DNA of 64,000 nucleotides, taken from the NCBI GenBank assembly GCA_030280995.1, contig JASXTE010000009.1, positions 32,270,001 through 32,334,000 of the forward strand. The letters run 5' to 3'. This DNA comes from Hemileia vastatrix. Its lineage: Eukaryota > Basidiomycota > Pucciniomycetes > Pucciniales > Zaghouaniaceae. A model generated the notes under the pieces. The model did not search any database. It was not told the DNA's origin and saw only the letters and a program-made list of their open reading frames with translations. Below, one piece after another: positions 1 through 11,500 of the stretch. The position numbers and the translations under genes are program-made. Within the stretch, counting starts at the first letter, position 1. Each line of letters starts with the position of its first letter.

Positions 1-2040
1 ATTTCTATCTCCAAAACTGGTTAAAGGATATGGTTTTTATTTTTCACATCACAAATTTATCATTGACTTTTGTTAGGGAATAAAATTACCTAAACAGTCT
101 GGAATTCTTCTAGGAAGATCTATCAAACAAAAACAGCTCCCCCTAGATTTGAATCATGAAATAACTTCACCCATTTCAGATGTTCATTTCAGACAAATCA
201 AGTAAGTAAGGTACAAAATGAATGTTCTGTTGAAAAAAATATTTAGGTAGATATTCAAATCATGATCTCTAAGAAAAATTACTATTTATCTCTTTTAATG
301 TCATAATTTAGCATATACAAGTTATTTTTCCACTTTTCAACTGAAAGGATAGAACAACTGACAAGCTATAGAGAAAGGGAAAATTATGAAATAAAAATAA
401 ATACACAGCTTATCATAGAATAGAAGATGAGAAAGAAAAAATGGAAAGGAGTGATATAAATAAAGACACAGCTTAGAATCCTATAGAGATAAGAAAGAAG
501 AAATATATTAAATAAATGAAATAGCTGTGTAGATAAAAACAAAGAATAAACATACAGAAAAACACAACTATAATTAACAGTAGAAAAAAGATAGGAATAT
601 AAGGAGAAATTGAGCATAAACAGGGTCACAGGCATGGAAGAAGAGTACAAAATAGAATAAAAAAGTATAAAGAGAGAGAATATGTAAATAGAGGTAAATA
701 AAAAAAGGGAAATAAAATATAAAGAGATGATTTCCCCTATAAATCCCCATTTATTTTACACCAATTTATATAAACACTATTTTGAGTTTCTACTACTCTA
801 GTCACTTAAAAGAAACTTCACAGCAGCTATTATAGTTTCCATGCTATATTGAGTGAGAAACTGCATAGAAAATACTTTTCAATTCTTATTTCTCTTATCA
901 ATTAATATTAAATATTATATTTTGTGATATTGTATCTCAAACAGATAAGCTCTATTAATTAATACATTACATTTATATCTTATTCCTGGTACAGACTTAA
1001 AAGTAGCTCAAGCTAGTATTGCAAAAGCATAAGTAATATAAATTTTTATATTATTAGTATCTTACTGGTCTGGGAACCATGTTTAGATAATTTAGTATTG
1101 TTACCTGTTTTATAGCTATTATAACTATAGAAGGAACTACTATATAATATTTATATATAGTTATAACATTAAATTGAGTTATTTATAGTACTATATATAA
1201 AGTACCTAATTGTTAGCGTATAATTAAGGCTATAAATAAGTGAGTTTCATTAGTAAATTACTATATCTAACCTTTATTGAATCATTATTAGACCTCAGTG
1301 CTACTGATAAGATTTGATATACTAGTCTTACAGTGACTCAGGCCTGTCATTTGGGGGTCTTCCTTAAGTATCCTGGCACCTTTACTCTTCCAAGGAGTTG
1401 TGAAAAAATATTCTTTAGCCTTAAAAAAACAAAGTCAGCCAAAAATACAGAAACATAACCAAACAAACATAAATATAACCAAATACACCCATACATAACT
1501 AAAAAGAAAAAATAGATTCAAACAAATCCAAATTTCAACAAAAAAACCAATTATTCAAAACAAACAAAAATAATAATCAATCATTGTGCTCAAGAGCCAC
1601 ACCAAATACATTATGATTAATTTCCAATAACAAAAGAAACACTAATATTTAATCCATTATAATAAATGAAAAGCTTATATTAAAATAAGTAAAGTAGCTT
1701 ATACATATGTATATATCTTTTTTTATGAAAAAATCACTCATTTCATAAATCAGAATGTAAAATTATTTTAGAATAGCAAGAAGGCATGAAAAAAACCTCA
1801 AGGAAATATAACAATAGAAATTGTGACAACATATCACATACCTAAACTTTCAAAATTGAAATCTAGAATTAAATATTTCAACTCTTCAAAACCCTCCAAA
1901 GAATTTGATTTAATATTCCATCAAAATAATAGCTTTTTACCTAAAGAAAAATGATTAAAATTCAAAGTCAGGCTAGCAACTTAGATCATGTCAATCAGAA
2001 ATAACAAGAAGAAATTCTAATTAAAAAAAACCTCAGGAGA
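1..2040. other. AT-rich stretch without a supported gene
   Basis: This stretch is strongly A+T-rich, with A-rich runs (about 1420-1580) and TA-rich runs (about 900-1300). The short open frames here, such as the Tyr/Phe/Ser-rich minus-strand one at 384-650, are low-complexity translations of A/T sequence without a domain. I see no LTR ends, terminal repeats, tRNA or conserved motif that I can support. It is probably old decayed transposon sequence. Confidence 0.6.
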
Positions 2041-3244
2041 ATGATGGAGATTCATCAGATGATATTGATACAAAAGAATTTGGAACAAAATTTAAAAAAT
2101 ATAAATATAAATCCCTATTTCCTAAACATAAAGAAAGATCACATGGAAAAATAACTTTTTACAATAAAACAGACAAATCTCAAAAGTATAAAAAATTATA
2201 GCAGGAGGAAAATCTTTGAGGTTAATGATAATATTAACAAATATGATTGTGAAATTTTAAATCTTTTTAAAGAGGAGTATGAAAAAAAATCTGATAAAAA
2301 TTCAAAATTTTATTTTCAATTGACAAGTGATAATTTTCAGACTAATGAAGAGACCACAATGAAGGAATGGATGAATAGGTTAGAAAACAAACTGGAAAAA
2401 ACTATTTACAAGGACTTGAAAGTGAATATAAATGATATAAACAAGAAAAATATTCATAATGAAATAAAGATAAGAGATCAAACACTTCATTTTAAATAAA
2501 AATCTAATGAAATTAATTATATAAGTGAAAATTTTATAAAAGATAAGAAGGTTTCAAATTTAACACATTCAATTCACAAATAAAATATAATAATACATGC
2601 AACCCGCTGATTATAGAAACTATTGAACCAAGGGGAAAAATACATATTTAAATATTGGAAAAGAGATATAATTTTGATACCAAAACAAATGAAAAAGGAT
2701 AAATAAAAAAAATTCAATTTTTAACAAAAAATCCTTTCAATACCAAAAAAAAAACTTCAATATTAAATGAAAACATATTCATAAAAATGGTTAATGAAAT
2801 TGAAATATTTATAAAAGTAAGGTCTTTCAGACCATTTAGATTAGATGGAATGATAGAAACAAAATAATTATTATTTATTCTAATTCAATGTCCTGAAAAA
2901 CCAAAATGTCTATTAAATATTTCACTTGTGAAAATTATGAAGAAAAAAAAATATAGTAGTAGGAAATAAAAATGTGTTTTTAAAAAAATTAAAAAGAAAT
3001 TCTTTCAAACAGGAACTTAAAATTGGATAAGGGACAAGAAAGACTAGCAATTTTATAATAATTGAAGGAAAATTGATTTAAAAGAATCTTTAAAAGATTT
3101 GGATTGGAAATTCGGAGAAGAAATATTCTATAGTAGAATTGAGAATGAAGATGATATTATAGAATATTTAATACTAAAATTATCTGGAAAAATACAGAAT
3201 GATATTCAAGCTAGATGGATAAGAGGAAAATCATTAGACATATT
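2041..3244 (+). pseudogene. Decayed retroelement gag, N-terminal part (element H)
   Basis: The plus strand translates into broken, acidic and Lys-rich coding-like stretches. The last one (3099-3244) contains DIIEYLILKLSGKIQNDIQ and ARWIRGK, which reads like the helical core of a retroelement Gag. The frame stops exactly where the Harbinger terminal repeat begins. Coding-like sequence resumes to the right of that transposon at about 22974 and leads to a zinc-knuckle remnant and a protease-like motif, so both pieces are read as one retroelement split by the transposon. Many stops show it is dead. The family (Ty3-like or caulimovirus-like) cannot be decided. Confidence 0.45.
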
Positions 3245-3288
3245 AGGGGGTTTCAGTTCTGGCAAATCCGCATTTAACTTAAGTGCGG
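3245..3288. repeat. Harbinger left terminal inverted repeat
   Basis: This is the outer end of the transposon, matching the reverse complement of 22930-22973 over most positions. Together with 16279-16290 it originally formed a palindrome (AAATCCGC...GCGGATTT), and element A inserted at its right arm. Confidence 0.7.
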
Positions 3289-4378
3289 TGTAGACAATCC
3301 TATAGTACTAGCTATAGGCCTTGACCAAGGGAGTTGGAGAAAAACCAGAGAGAAAATCCCCTGTCACTTCAGAAAATAGAGTGAGATTTACTTGCTAAAG
3401 TAAGTTGGTTCCTGTTTTCTAAAGCCCCTTTTTCAACACACTTGACTGCTTGATGAGCCAAGAAAGTAGTCCCCAGACAGACTACCAGACCAAAGAACTG
3501 AAATATAGACCAATTTCCACACCAGAGAAAGAAAAGATACTTGATGTAGGCTGAAAATCTACACCAGAGACAGCAATAATAATTGAGATAGCTTGCAAGA
3601 CTGTACCATAGAACCTGTTTCTAAAGTTGAGTTAAATGAAGAACTAACCTTGCAACAAACACAGCCAATTGTGGCCAAAAACAGTGAAAACTGAGTGAGG
3701 AACAAGGATATCACCTCCGGATGGTTTTATGATAAGTAAAGTTGCCCCAAACTGTCTTATTCACTATGTACACACAGACCACTATCTAAGAGCCCATGCA
3801 CACCAACAAATTTGGTGCCTGTACCAGCCAAATTGAATAAAATACCCTCCAGAAGTGCTCCTCAACCTTCTAAAACAGAGGCGGGTGGGCCACCCAACGT
3901 CGGAGGTGCCGCCTGAAGCAGCCCAGACTCCCTGAAGCCAGAAAACCAATAAAAACACCTAATCTACTTAGAAAAATTAACTACAACTACTAAAACCCTT
4001 AAAACACAGAATTACACTATAACAACATTGAGACATGAAATATAGAGCTAAATTAGCCCTATCAAATGGTACTAAGTACTTAACCCTAATACTTAAGGTT
4101 AGCCTGTAAAACACAAAAAACAAAATTAAACAGCTATCTTTTGTAACTGAAGAATGAGGAAATGACCCCTTAAAACTTAGAATATGAAAAATATTATCAA
4201 GATATGAAATATATAGAAAACCGGGGCTATCCAATCATATTACCCACATACCCGCAGTCCCAATATTCACAAAATAAAACCAGAAAAACACCCAATTCTC
4301 CAACAGATGCCAATTAAGACATGCACAAACAGCGCCAAACAACACAAAAAAGGCCCCTGCCAATGTTGGAAGACCACA
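3289..4378 (-). repeat. 3' LTR of element A
   Basis: It starts TGTAGACAATCC and ends AGACCACA on the plus strand, and matches 15220-16278 closely. It has about 35 extra bases near 3575-3610 that the other LTR lacks. As part of the 3' end of the element it lies directly upstream of the antisense gene at 4460 and could supply its promoter. Confidence 0.92.
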
Positions 4379-4402
4379 TCCTCCCTCCAATTCAGAATGT
4401 CC
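4379..4402 (-). promoter_or_regulatory. Polypurine tract of element A
   Basis: Read on the minus strand, AATTGGAGGGAGGA ends immediately before the TGTGG start of the 3' LTR. That is the expected place for the plus-strand primer of reverse transcription. The same sequence sits at the same place in element B. Confidence 0.85.
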
Positions 4403-4459
4403 ACATTCTTTCTTCATCAAACCACCATGCTCAACCTTCTTCCCAAATCTACCTCTGAA

Positions 4460-5068
4460 ATGAATCCTTTTCAATACTGCATTGACAATAATCTAATCTG
4501 AACCATCACATCTCCTGTCCATCCATACAGAACGTCCTGTGATGTCTGCCAATACAGAAAGAAGACCTGCTACTGACCTGGTCGATTATCTTCTGCAACA
4601 GCTTCACCTCCACCTCAACCTGGTCTATCTTCTACCAGCACCAAAAGATCTAGGCCATCCATCTTGATTCCCAGATTAATCAAGAAGCTACACCCTTCCC
4701 AGAAGAGTGCCAAAACCACTAAAACAACAAGTTCCACCATCCCTGTTCCATCTGATGGTAAAAACTTCTATTTCTTCTTTCCACTTTATAAAACTGACAA
4801 ATTCTCAGTTCCTTCATCTTCTGACAGTGATGATAACAATGTAGGATGCATTGAACCAAAAACACCAAACCACTTGCCCACAATTAAGGCTAAATTCCAA
4901 CAACACACATCTCAACAGAAACACCTTCTGCTAAACTACTTCCAATCCACTCCTGCTAGAGATCCACAGGACATTGAGAACAGAAGACACCTCATTCACC
5001 AGTTCAAGGATAATTCTGAACACTTTATTTCATCTCTTGATTCCCTCTGTAATTCCACTAGTACTTGA
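4460..5068 (+). pseudogene. Antisense zinc-cluster gene 1 of element A
   Basis: The frame runs on the strand opposite to gag-pol, from ATG at 4460 (MNPFQYCIDN) to the stop at 5066-5068. Two TGA codons break it: one at 4499 where the third cluster cysteine should be, and one just after the last cysteine. Together with the relics in D the intended pattern is C-x2-C-x6-C-x12-C-x2-C-x6-C; the first cysteine is Phe here. The second half (CDVCQYRKKTC) is basic. A probable 51-bp intron (4758-4808, GT-AG, phase 1) matches the intron phase in the relative at 52894-53586. The C-terminus (LLNYFQSTPARDPQDIENRR) matches the C-terminus of that relative. It was probably a DNA-binding protein and is now dead. 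Confidence 0.7.
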
Positions 5069-5130
5069 GTTTGATTCAGAAAAGAAAAATTGACCACACC
5101 CTCTATAGGATGTAACCACAAAACAACCCT

Positions 5131-5593
5131 CAGTTTTAAGTCTTGGGGGACCATCCTCATTTTATAGTCTTGGGGGACTCAAAAACCCTCAGTTTAAAGT
5201 CTTGGGGGACTCAAAAACCTAAATCATAAACCCAGAACCAGAGATCAACCACATTAAGACACAGAGAAAAAACTAACATTCTGGGGTAATTGTGAATAGA
5301 GCTGCCAGCCCATCAATTACCCCCAAACTTGCCTTTGCTAAATTCAGAGGCTCCCCCTGCGGATACCCTCCGCCAATCTTTCAAACCCATTCTAACAACA
5401 AAAACCCATTCCTCAGTTTATAGTCTTGGGGGATGAAACCATCAAACAATCCTCAGTTTAAAGTCTGGGGGGACTATTCTTGAAACCATATATTTTCAGT
5501 TTAGAGTCTTGATGGACTATTCTTGAAACCAGCCAGTTTAAAGTCTTGGAGGACTACCAGAAACCAGATTTCAGTTTAATTTCTTGATTGACT
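5131..5593. repeat. Array of eight 22-bp hairpin motifs (A)
   Basis: Eight copies of CAGTTTAWAGTCTTGGGGGACT-like sequence start at about 5131, 5157, 5189, 5414, 5454, 5497, 5534 and 5572; the last is decayed. Each has a CAGTTTA lead and an AGTC/GACT stem around a 6-base loop (TTGGGG, TTGGAG or TTGATG). The array fills the space between the two antisense genes of A. The same layout of eight copies occurs in D (25100-25542). Confidence 0.85.
5283..5323. repeat. GGGGTAAYTG hairpin, copy 1
   Basis: A perfect 10-bp inverted repeat, GGGGTAATTG (5283-5292) and CAATTACCCC (5314-5323), encloses a 21-base loop. It is one of seven related hairpins in A, D and B. Confidence 0.85.
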
Positions 5594-5745
5594 GACTGAA
5601 TTTTGCATAAAATAGACGCAGCCAATTTCATACAGAATAAACCTACAGCCAACCTGCTGAACTTCCACCTTCACTTCATCATCTACCCATCACTGACAAA
5701 AATCTCCTTCTTATCTCTTTCCATCACCTTTTCTCACCACAGATC

Positions 5746-7353
5746 ATGGCAGGCTCCCCTGATGTTGACCCCTCCAATCTTCCTTGCTTCACTGCTCCCA
5801 AGGAATATTTTTGAAAACAGTGCATCAACATGTACAGACCTTGCACATTCACTCTTCCAACTCCTGAAGCCAAATTCTACAACAGGGCCTGTGATTCTTG
5901 CTACTCCAAAAAGAAGAAATGTGATAGAGATTCCAACTACCCTATTCCTCCTCCTTCACCTTCTCATAAATACCTCTCCAGATCCCCTACCAGATCCCCA
6001 GAGCTTGGTCCAGCCTCTTCATCTTTATCCTCAGCACCATCCAGAAGTTCCTGGAACTCAGTTTCCAGAACTCTCCCAAAAAGGCCTGCTTTAAATTCCC
6101 AAGAAACAGCTTTTATCCCTGCTAAATTAGCTCCAAAAGCTTTAAAATCAGCTCCTAGGCTGCTAGACTGCGTCCAGGAGGCCTGGCCAACGTCGGGTGG
6201 CCCGTCTGCCTCACTAGACAGTGAAAATGAGGCTCAAAACCTCCAAAAACAACCAGAAAAAAGCCAAATTCCTCCAATCAACAAAAACAACTCAACACAA
6301 CCACCTCCCACCTCTCCCAATGCAATGCAGCCAACCTCTCCAAGGTCCAAAAACTCCCAAATTTCCCAAACTTCTAGGAGACCTTCCAGACGACCCCAGG
6401 AAAAAACCAGAGCACCCAACACTGCACCAAAGCAACAACTTCACCCCCAGTTAAGGCAACAAAACTACACCTCTCCTCTGTCAGCCAACTATTATTCTGA
6501 CAGCTCCATTCCTTCAAAAGCATCATCCAGAAGAGATCAATCCACTTCCAGATCACCCTCTCTTGCCCCATCTTATAACAACCCTGGCACTCCATCACCA
6601 GCACCCCATCCAACTGAATCAAGCAGAAATATTAACAACAGCAACAACAGGCCTGCTACTCCAACTAGGCCCCAGGAACATCAGCCTCCTAGTTCACCTT
6701 CTCAAAACCTATCAGAGGAAGACCAAGAGAATCCATATCTTTCCCTGATTGATCCACCTACTATCACCATTCCAAAATCTTCAGAAGTTAAAATTCCGGC
6801 CGCTTACAGATTTGATGAGCTTCCAATCTGTAAGTACCACATTAATTCATCCAATTTCTTTAACAAAAATAATTACTGATCCAATTCTTCTTGTCTAGTT
6901 GGCACCCCTCCTCCTAAATTTAATATTGGAGTTGGCCAACCTGTAGAAACTTCTTTGACCCTGGATTATGGAGACATGAAACAACACCTCAGCACCATGT
7001 GTTCAAACATGCTGAAAGCCTTTGCCCTCCATGGACCATTAAATGACTTTGAGAAAACCTTGAGGAAACAACTATTGGACAACCACTGTAAGATGTCTAG
7101 GATAATTAAGCACACCTTCCAACAATCCATTCCTGCCTCTTCTTCTTCCTCTTCTGAACTTCCATCCAAACCTATTCCTGCCCATTATAGTCCATATAAT
7201 CTCTCCAGAAGGATGCACTTTAAAGAACACAGTGCTTCCAACAACCCCAAAAAAAACAAAAACAACATCATAATCCAGACCAGCCTCCAAAAACTTTATC
7301 ATCCAGAAAATGAGCTCCTGAAAAATATTAAAAACATAATAATAAATAAATAA
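5746..7353 (+). pseudogene. Antisense zinc-cluster gene 2 of element A
   Basis: ATG at 5746 opens a frame interrupted by one TGA (5812-5814) exactly where the first cluster cysteine belongs; the D copy has Cys there. The pattern is [C]-KQC-x6-C-x15-CDSC-x6-C, ending in the basic CDSCYSKKKKC. About 270 residues rich in Ser, Pro, Gln and Asn follow, probably disordered. A 69-bp GT-AG intron (6830-6898, phase 1) joins to exon 2 (6899-7353), which carries PLNDFEKTLRKQLLDNHCKM, resembling the C-terminal segment of the other antisense genes. Only one nonsense codon separates it from an open spliced frame of about 510 codons. It was probably a DNA-binding regulator; its target is unknown. Confidence 0.72.
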
Positions 7354-7478
7354 TAAAAATTAATATCTATAAATTCTAATTTTTTTTTTACAGTCTACTA
7401 ACATACTAAAATTAAAAAAATTGATAATTAAAATAAGAAATAAATGAAATAAAATAAAAGATAAAAAATAATACAAAT

Positions 7479-7548
7479 GGTATCCCCCAGCCAATTGATG
7501 AGCTGATCCCCTGATACCTTGCCCACATCCAAGTGTATCTTGATGTGG
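7479..7548. repeat. Two-stem module, copy A1
   Basis: The outer stem GGTATC (7479-7484) pairs with GATACC (7513-7518), with an inner CAGC/GCTG pair. A second stem, CCACATC (7523-7529) with GATGTGG (7542-7548), is extended by AAG/CTT. It lies just past the end of antisense gene 2. Five copies exist in A, D and B with matched base changes in the stems. Confidence 0.8.
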
Positions 7549-7671
7549 ATACACCTTAAATAATTTAAATGATTTGAATTAATAAATATAAATGAAGAGT
7601 CATAATGAGAATAAAAAATAAAAAGTGACATTAATGAAAATAAAAATAAAATAAAATAAAATGATAAAATA

Positions 7672-7740
7672 GCATTGCCCGGCCAATTGATGAGCCTTTC
7701 CCCACCAATGCTTGCCCACATCCAGGTGACCCTGATGTGG
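7672..7740. repeat. Two-stem module, copy A2
   Basis: The layout matches copy A1, but the outer stem is GCATTG (7672-7677) with CAATGC (7706-7711), the inner stem is GGC/GCC, and the second stem is CCACATC/GATGTGG extended by AGG/CCT. The stem changes relative to A1 keep pairing. Confidence 0.8.
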
Positions 7741-7933
7741 TAACACCCTATATTTTTGATTTTATAATTTTGACAACCCCCATAAAAAATTAAAAGAAAA
7801 AAAGAGAAAAAAGAAAATAATCTGAAACTACTATCTAGCAAAATAATAACTAAAAAATCAAAGAAAGTCCAGCTCCATGGATGGTCCAGATTAAGAGAAG
7901 GTCCAGTAAGAGAAAGTCCAGTCCATAGAAATT

Positions 7934-7987
7934 ATCACTGGGTGGGCTCCCTCCAGTATGTAAAAATGATAAGAGACCACCAGTGAT
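7934..7987. repeat. ATCACTGG hairpin, copy A
   Basis: ATCACTGG (7934-7941) pairs with CCAGTGAT (7980-7987), and an inner GTGG pairs with CCAC. Equivalent copies occur at 36649-36703 (D) and 55461-55513 (B), at the same place in the order of elements. Confidence 0.75.
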
Positions 7988-8034
7988 CCACCACCAACCC
8001 AAAAAAACCAAAGATAAAGAAGCCAGTCCCAAAT

Positions 8035-8428
8035 CAGTTTAAAGTCATAGTGGACTTTGGACCTGAATAATAAACAACAGAACTAGAATTCAACTAGGAA
8101 AAATAAAAGACTTGAGACAGACATTCTGGGGTAACTGTTCTCCAGAGCAGCCAGCTCATCAGTTACCCCCACACTTTCCAAAATAAAATCTAGAATCCCC
8201 CCCTGGGTACCTTCTAACAAAAACACAAAATCAAACACAATAAACCAAACCAATAAGAGTGAAGAGTCCAGCACTTGAAAACAAAAGGAAATTCCAGTTT
8301 AAAGTCATAGAGGACTAAAAACTGTGAAAATAAACCAATACTAGGGTTCAACCAAATTAAGAAAAAGGGTTGGAAACAGAAAATCTGGGGTAACTGTTCT
8401 ACAGATCAGCCAGCCCATCAGTTACCCC
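8035..8428. repeat. Motif and hairpin series beside the end of pol (A)
   Basis: Two 22-bp motifs (8035-8056 and 8295-8316, form GTCATAGTGGAC or GTCATAGAGGAC) alternate with two GGGGTAACTG/CAGTTACCCC hairpins (8128-8169 and 8387-8428). The hairpin stems carry C-G where copy 1 has T-A, a compensatory change. The first loop also has a GAGC/GCTC inner stem. This is the convergent gap between antisense gene 2 (+) and pol (-). Confidence 0.82.
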
Positions 8429-8565
8429 TACACTTTCCAAGATCAAATCTAGAAGCCCCACCCATGGGTACCTTCTAACAAAAAGTTTACAACACAAATG
8501 TTACTCTGTAACACAAAAAATTCCAAAATTTAAAGAATTTTCCATAGTTTGTCCTCATTTCAGAG

Positions 8566-11500
8566 TCAATCTTCTTCATGTCTATTGCCTCTGGGATAGA
8601 ACCTCTTCACCTGGTCTGCAGCCATTCTCTTCTTTAAGACTGCACCATCCAACTCTTCCAAAACATAAGAACCTCCATACTCCTGAGATCTGACTCTGTA
8701 AGGTCCGTTCCATCTGTCAGAAAACATTTTTCTCCACTGACTTTTCAAACTTCTATTATAAACCAAAACCAAACAACCAGGTTTCAAGGGATTCCTGAGT
8801 CTATGAGCCAAATTCTTGTCCCAGTATCTGACTGATTGATTCCTAATCTTCATCATTCTAGAGTATGCCTTCTCTTGACATTCCTCTCTACATTCCAACT
8901 GTTGTGTCCTGGCACAGAGCAATTCTTCTGTTGAGTGCACCTCATCCCAATCAATTCCAAGATAAGAGACAGCTTCCAAGTGCACTGGTAGAACAGCTTT
9001 CTGACCAAACATTAACTCATAAGGAGAATAGCCAGTTGTCCTTTTCACAGTGACCCTATCAACAATTAACACCAAGGGTGAATAATGCCTCCACTTTTCA
9101 GCACTATCCCCTCACATCTTTACCAAAGAATTCTTGATAACTTGATGGCCTCTTTAAACCATGCCTTCAGCTTCAGGATAATACAGTGTAGCCACTCTGA
9201 CTTTAGAGCCAACACTAGCCACAGCTTCTTTAAATTTGGCACCAAACTCTGGCCCGCCATCAACAGTGACCAACTTCATCAACCCATACCTATAAATCCA
9301 CTTCTTCTTCAAAACCTCTGCCACATTCTTGGCAGTCAAATTAACCAGAGGAACTGCCTCAACCCAACCAGAAAAATAATCCCTGGCAACAATTAAGTAT
9401 TTATACCTGCCCTCTTTAATATGGCCAGCATCCAGACTGACTCTTCCAAAACAGTTGATTCACCAGTAGCATGGCCGACCCATTTATGTTTCAAGTGACT
9501 TCTTCTTTTACATTCTTCACAAGATGGAAGCCAACCCTCCACAGCCAACTTCATACCTGGCCACCAAAATCTTTCAGCTACTCTTCTATAAGTCTCCCCA
9601 AATCCTCTATGACCAAGGTCTTCATGCAAAGACTTCAACATAACTTCTTGACCCTTCTTCTGAGTCACCACAACTTAAGGATTAGGATTTCTCCTCCTCA
9701 TCAACCTTCTTCCTGACAAATAAAATCCAGGATTCTTCTTCTTGATTGCCAACCAAGTATCATCATCACAACTATCTGGCCTCTCCAAGGTCAACAGATA
9801 TTTCACCATAATAAAATAAAACCCAGACTGACCCCAGGTCTCATCTTCAAAATCCAACAAAACAACATCCAAGGGTACAACTCTCTCATCAAAATCACCA
9901 GTGTGAACATGAGCCAATTGACCAGCCCAACCAGGACAACAATCCTTAAATTTTGACACATCCTTCTCTTTCCACTGAATCTTGTGAGAATCCAGTTCAC
10001 TAACAAAAACACCCTTTTCCAAATTTGAGATGTCCCAAACAACAAATCCATCTTAATCAACAAAAACATCCTGATCATCAGAATAAAGATCAGATCCAGC
10101 CAGTTTAGCTTCTTGGGGGAGGTCAGGAAAATCTTCAGCACCCTTTGTGCTGGCCCTAACCACTGTAAAATCTTCATCAAACTCTTCAGCCTCAGAATAT
10201 TCATCTGTAGGTGGCCTCCTTGATAATCATTCAGGCATAGTAGAAGTTTTGCCTGGTTTGTGTACCAGGTCAAAAGAAAAATTTTGAATAAATGCCACCA
10301 ACCTAGTCATTGGAGCATTTGGAAGAATAGGCATATTGATCATCTGAACCAAAGATTTTGCATCCACCTGCAGCTCAAAATACTGCCCCCACAAAACAGT
10401 CTGTAGCTTCTTTAAAACTTTTCTACACCACAAAATTCCAACTTAGGTTGAGAATACCTAGATTCCACCTCATTAAACACCACAGACTCATATCTTACTG
10501 GTCTGACCCTCCAATTTTAATCTTTCTGAGACAAAACAGCACCAGCCGCAATATAGCTTGAGTCCACTGCCAGATAAATTTTTCCAGCACCAACACCATA
10601 ATCCAACTTGTGAAGAACAATATCTTCCCCAACAACCTTTTTCAACTTCTGAAAAGCCTCTTCACACACTTCAGTACATTCCAAATCTGCATCTTTCCTG
10701 GTCAACCTCCTTAAAGGTGAAGCCAACAAAGAAAAATCCTTAATAAAAATTCTGACATATACACACACACCCAAAATCCCCTGACTTCAGTAGTATTTTT
10801 AGGCCTTGGCCATGATTGACTTTTATTAATCTTTTTCTTGGCCATAATCCTTCCCTCTTTACATACCACATGACCCAGAATCTCCAAATCAGGAACACAA
10901 CTACAGAATTTCGACCCTGAAATGGTCAAACCAGCCTCTTCAATCCTAAACAACACTCTCTCTAGAGTTATTGCATATTCCCAAACAAACCTCCTTATGC
11001 CAGGGTTCTCCATTAACACCTCATTATCATAATCAGTGGATGGACCTTTAATTCCACCATCATCAATAAAAATACCAGCATGAGTAGGAACCTCATCCTG
11101 CAAAATCCAAGCCATCTGTGCTTGATATAATGCCACTGAATTAGTTGCTTCTTGAGGCAACCTAGTGAGCTGAAATCTTCCCAAAGGAGTCTCAAAAGTC
11201 GTGAGAGGCCTTGAATCCTTATGAAGTTCCTTCTTATCATAACCACCCATAATATCACCCAAACCATAACACACACTTCCAGCAAAAGCTTCAACAAAAT
11301 ACTCTGCACTTGGTGGCATACCAGCATCCTTGATAGTGACCCTATTCAAGGCTCTAAGATCATGAAACACCCTCAACTTTCCATTCTTCTTCCTTACACA
11401 AAAAACCGGACTTGAGTAACTGGATGTCGATTGTTCGTATAACCCAGTCCTGACTCTTTCACTAACAATCTCCACAAAATCCTCTCTGATAGCAGCTGGA

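Noticed and set aside
384..650. 88-codon minus-strand frame rich in Tyr, Phe, Leu and Ser
   Set aside because: Low-complexity translation of A-rich sequence with no domain, start context or neighbours supporting a gene.
5131..5593. CRISPR-like array
   Set aside because: Spacing is irregular, repeats are degenerate, there are no cas genes, and the context is a eukaryotic retrotransposon.
7490..7520. TTGATGAG / CTGATGAG resembling a hammerhead ribozyme core
   Set aside because: The GAAA box and the third stem needed for a hammerhead are absent, and the surrounding conserved pairing fits a different two-stem layout.
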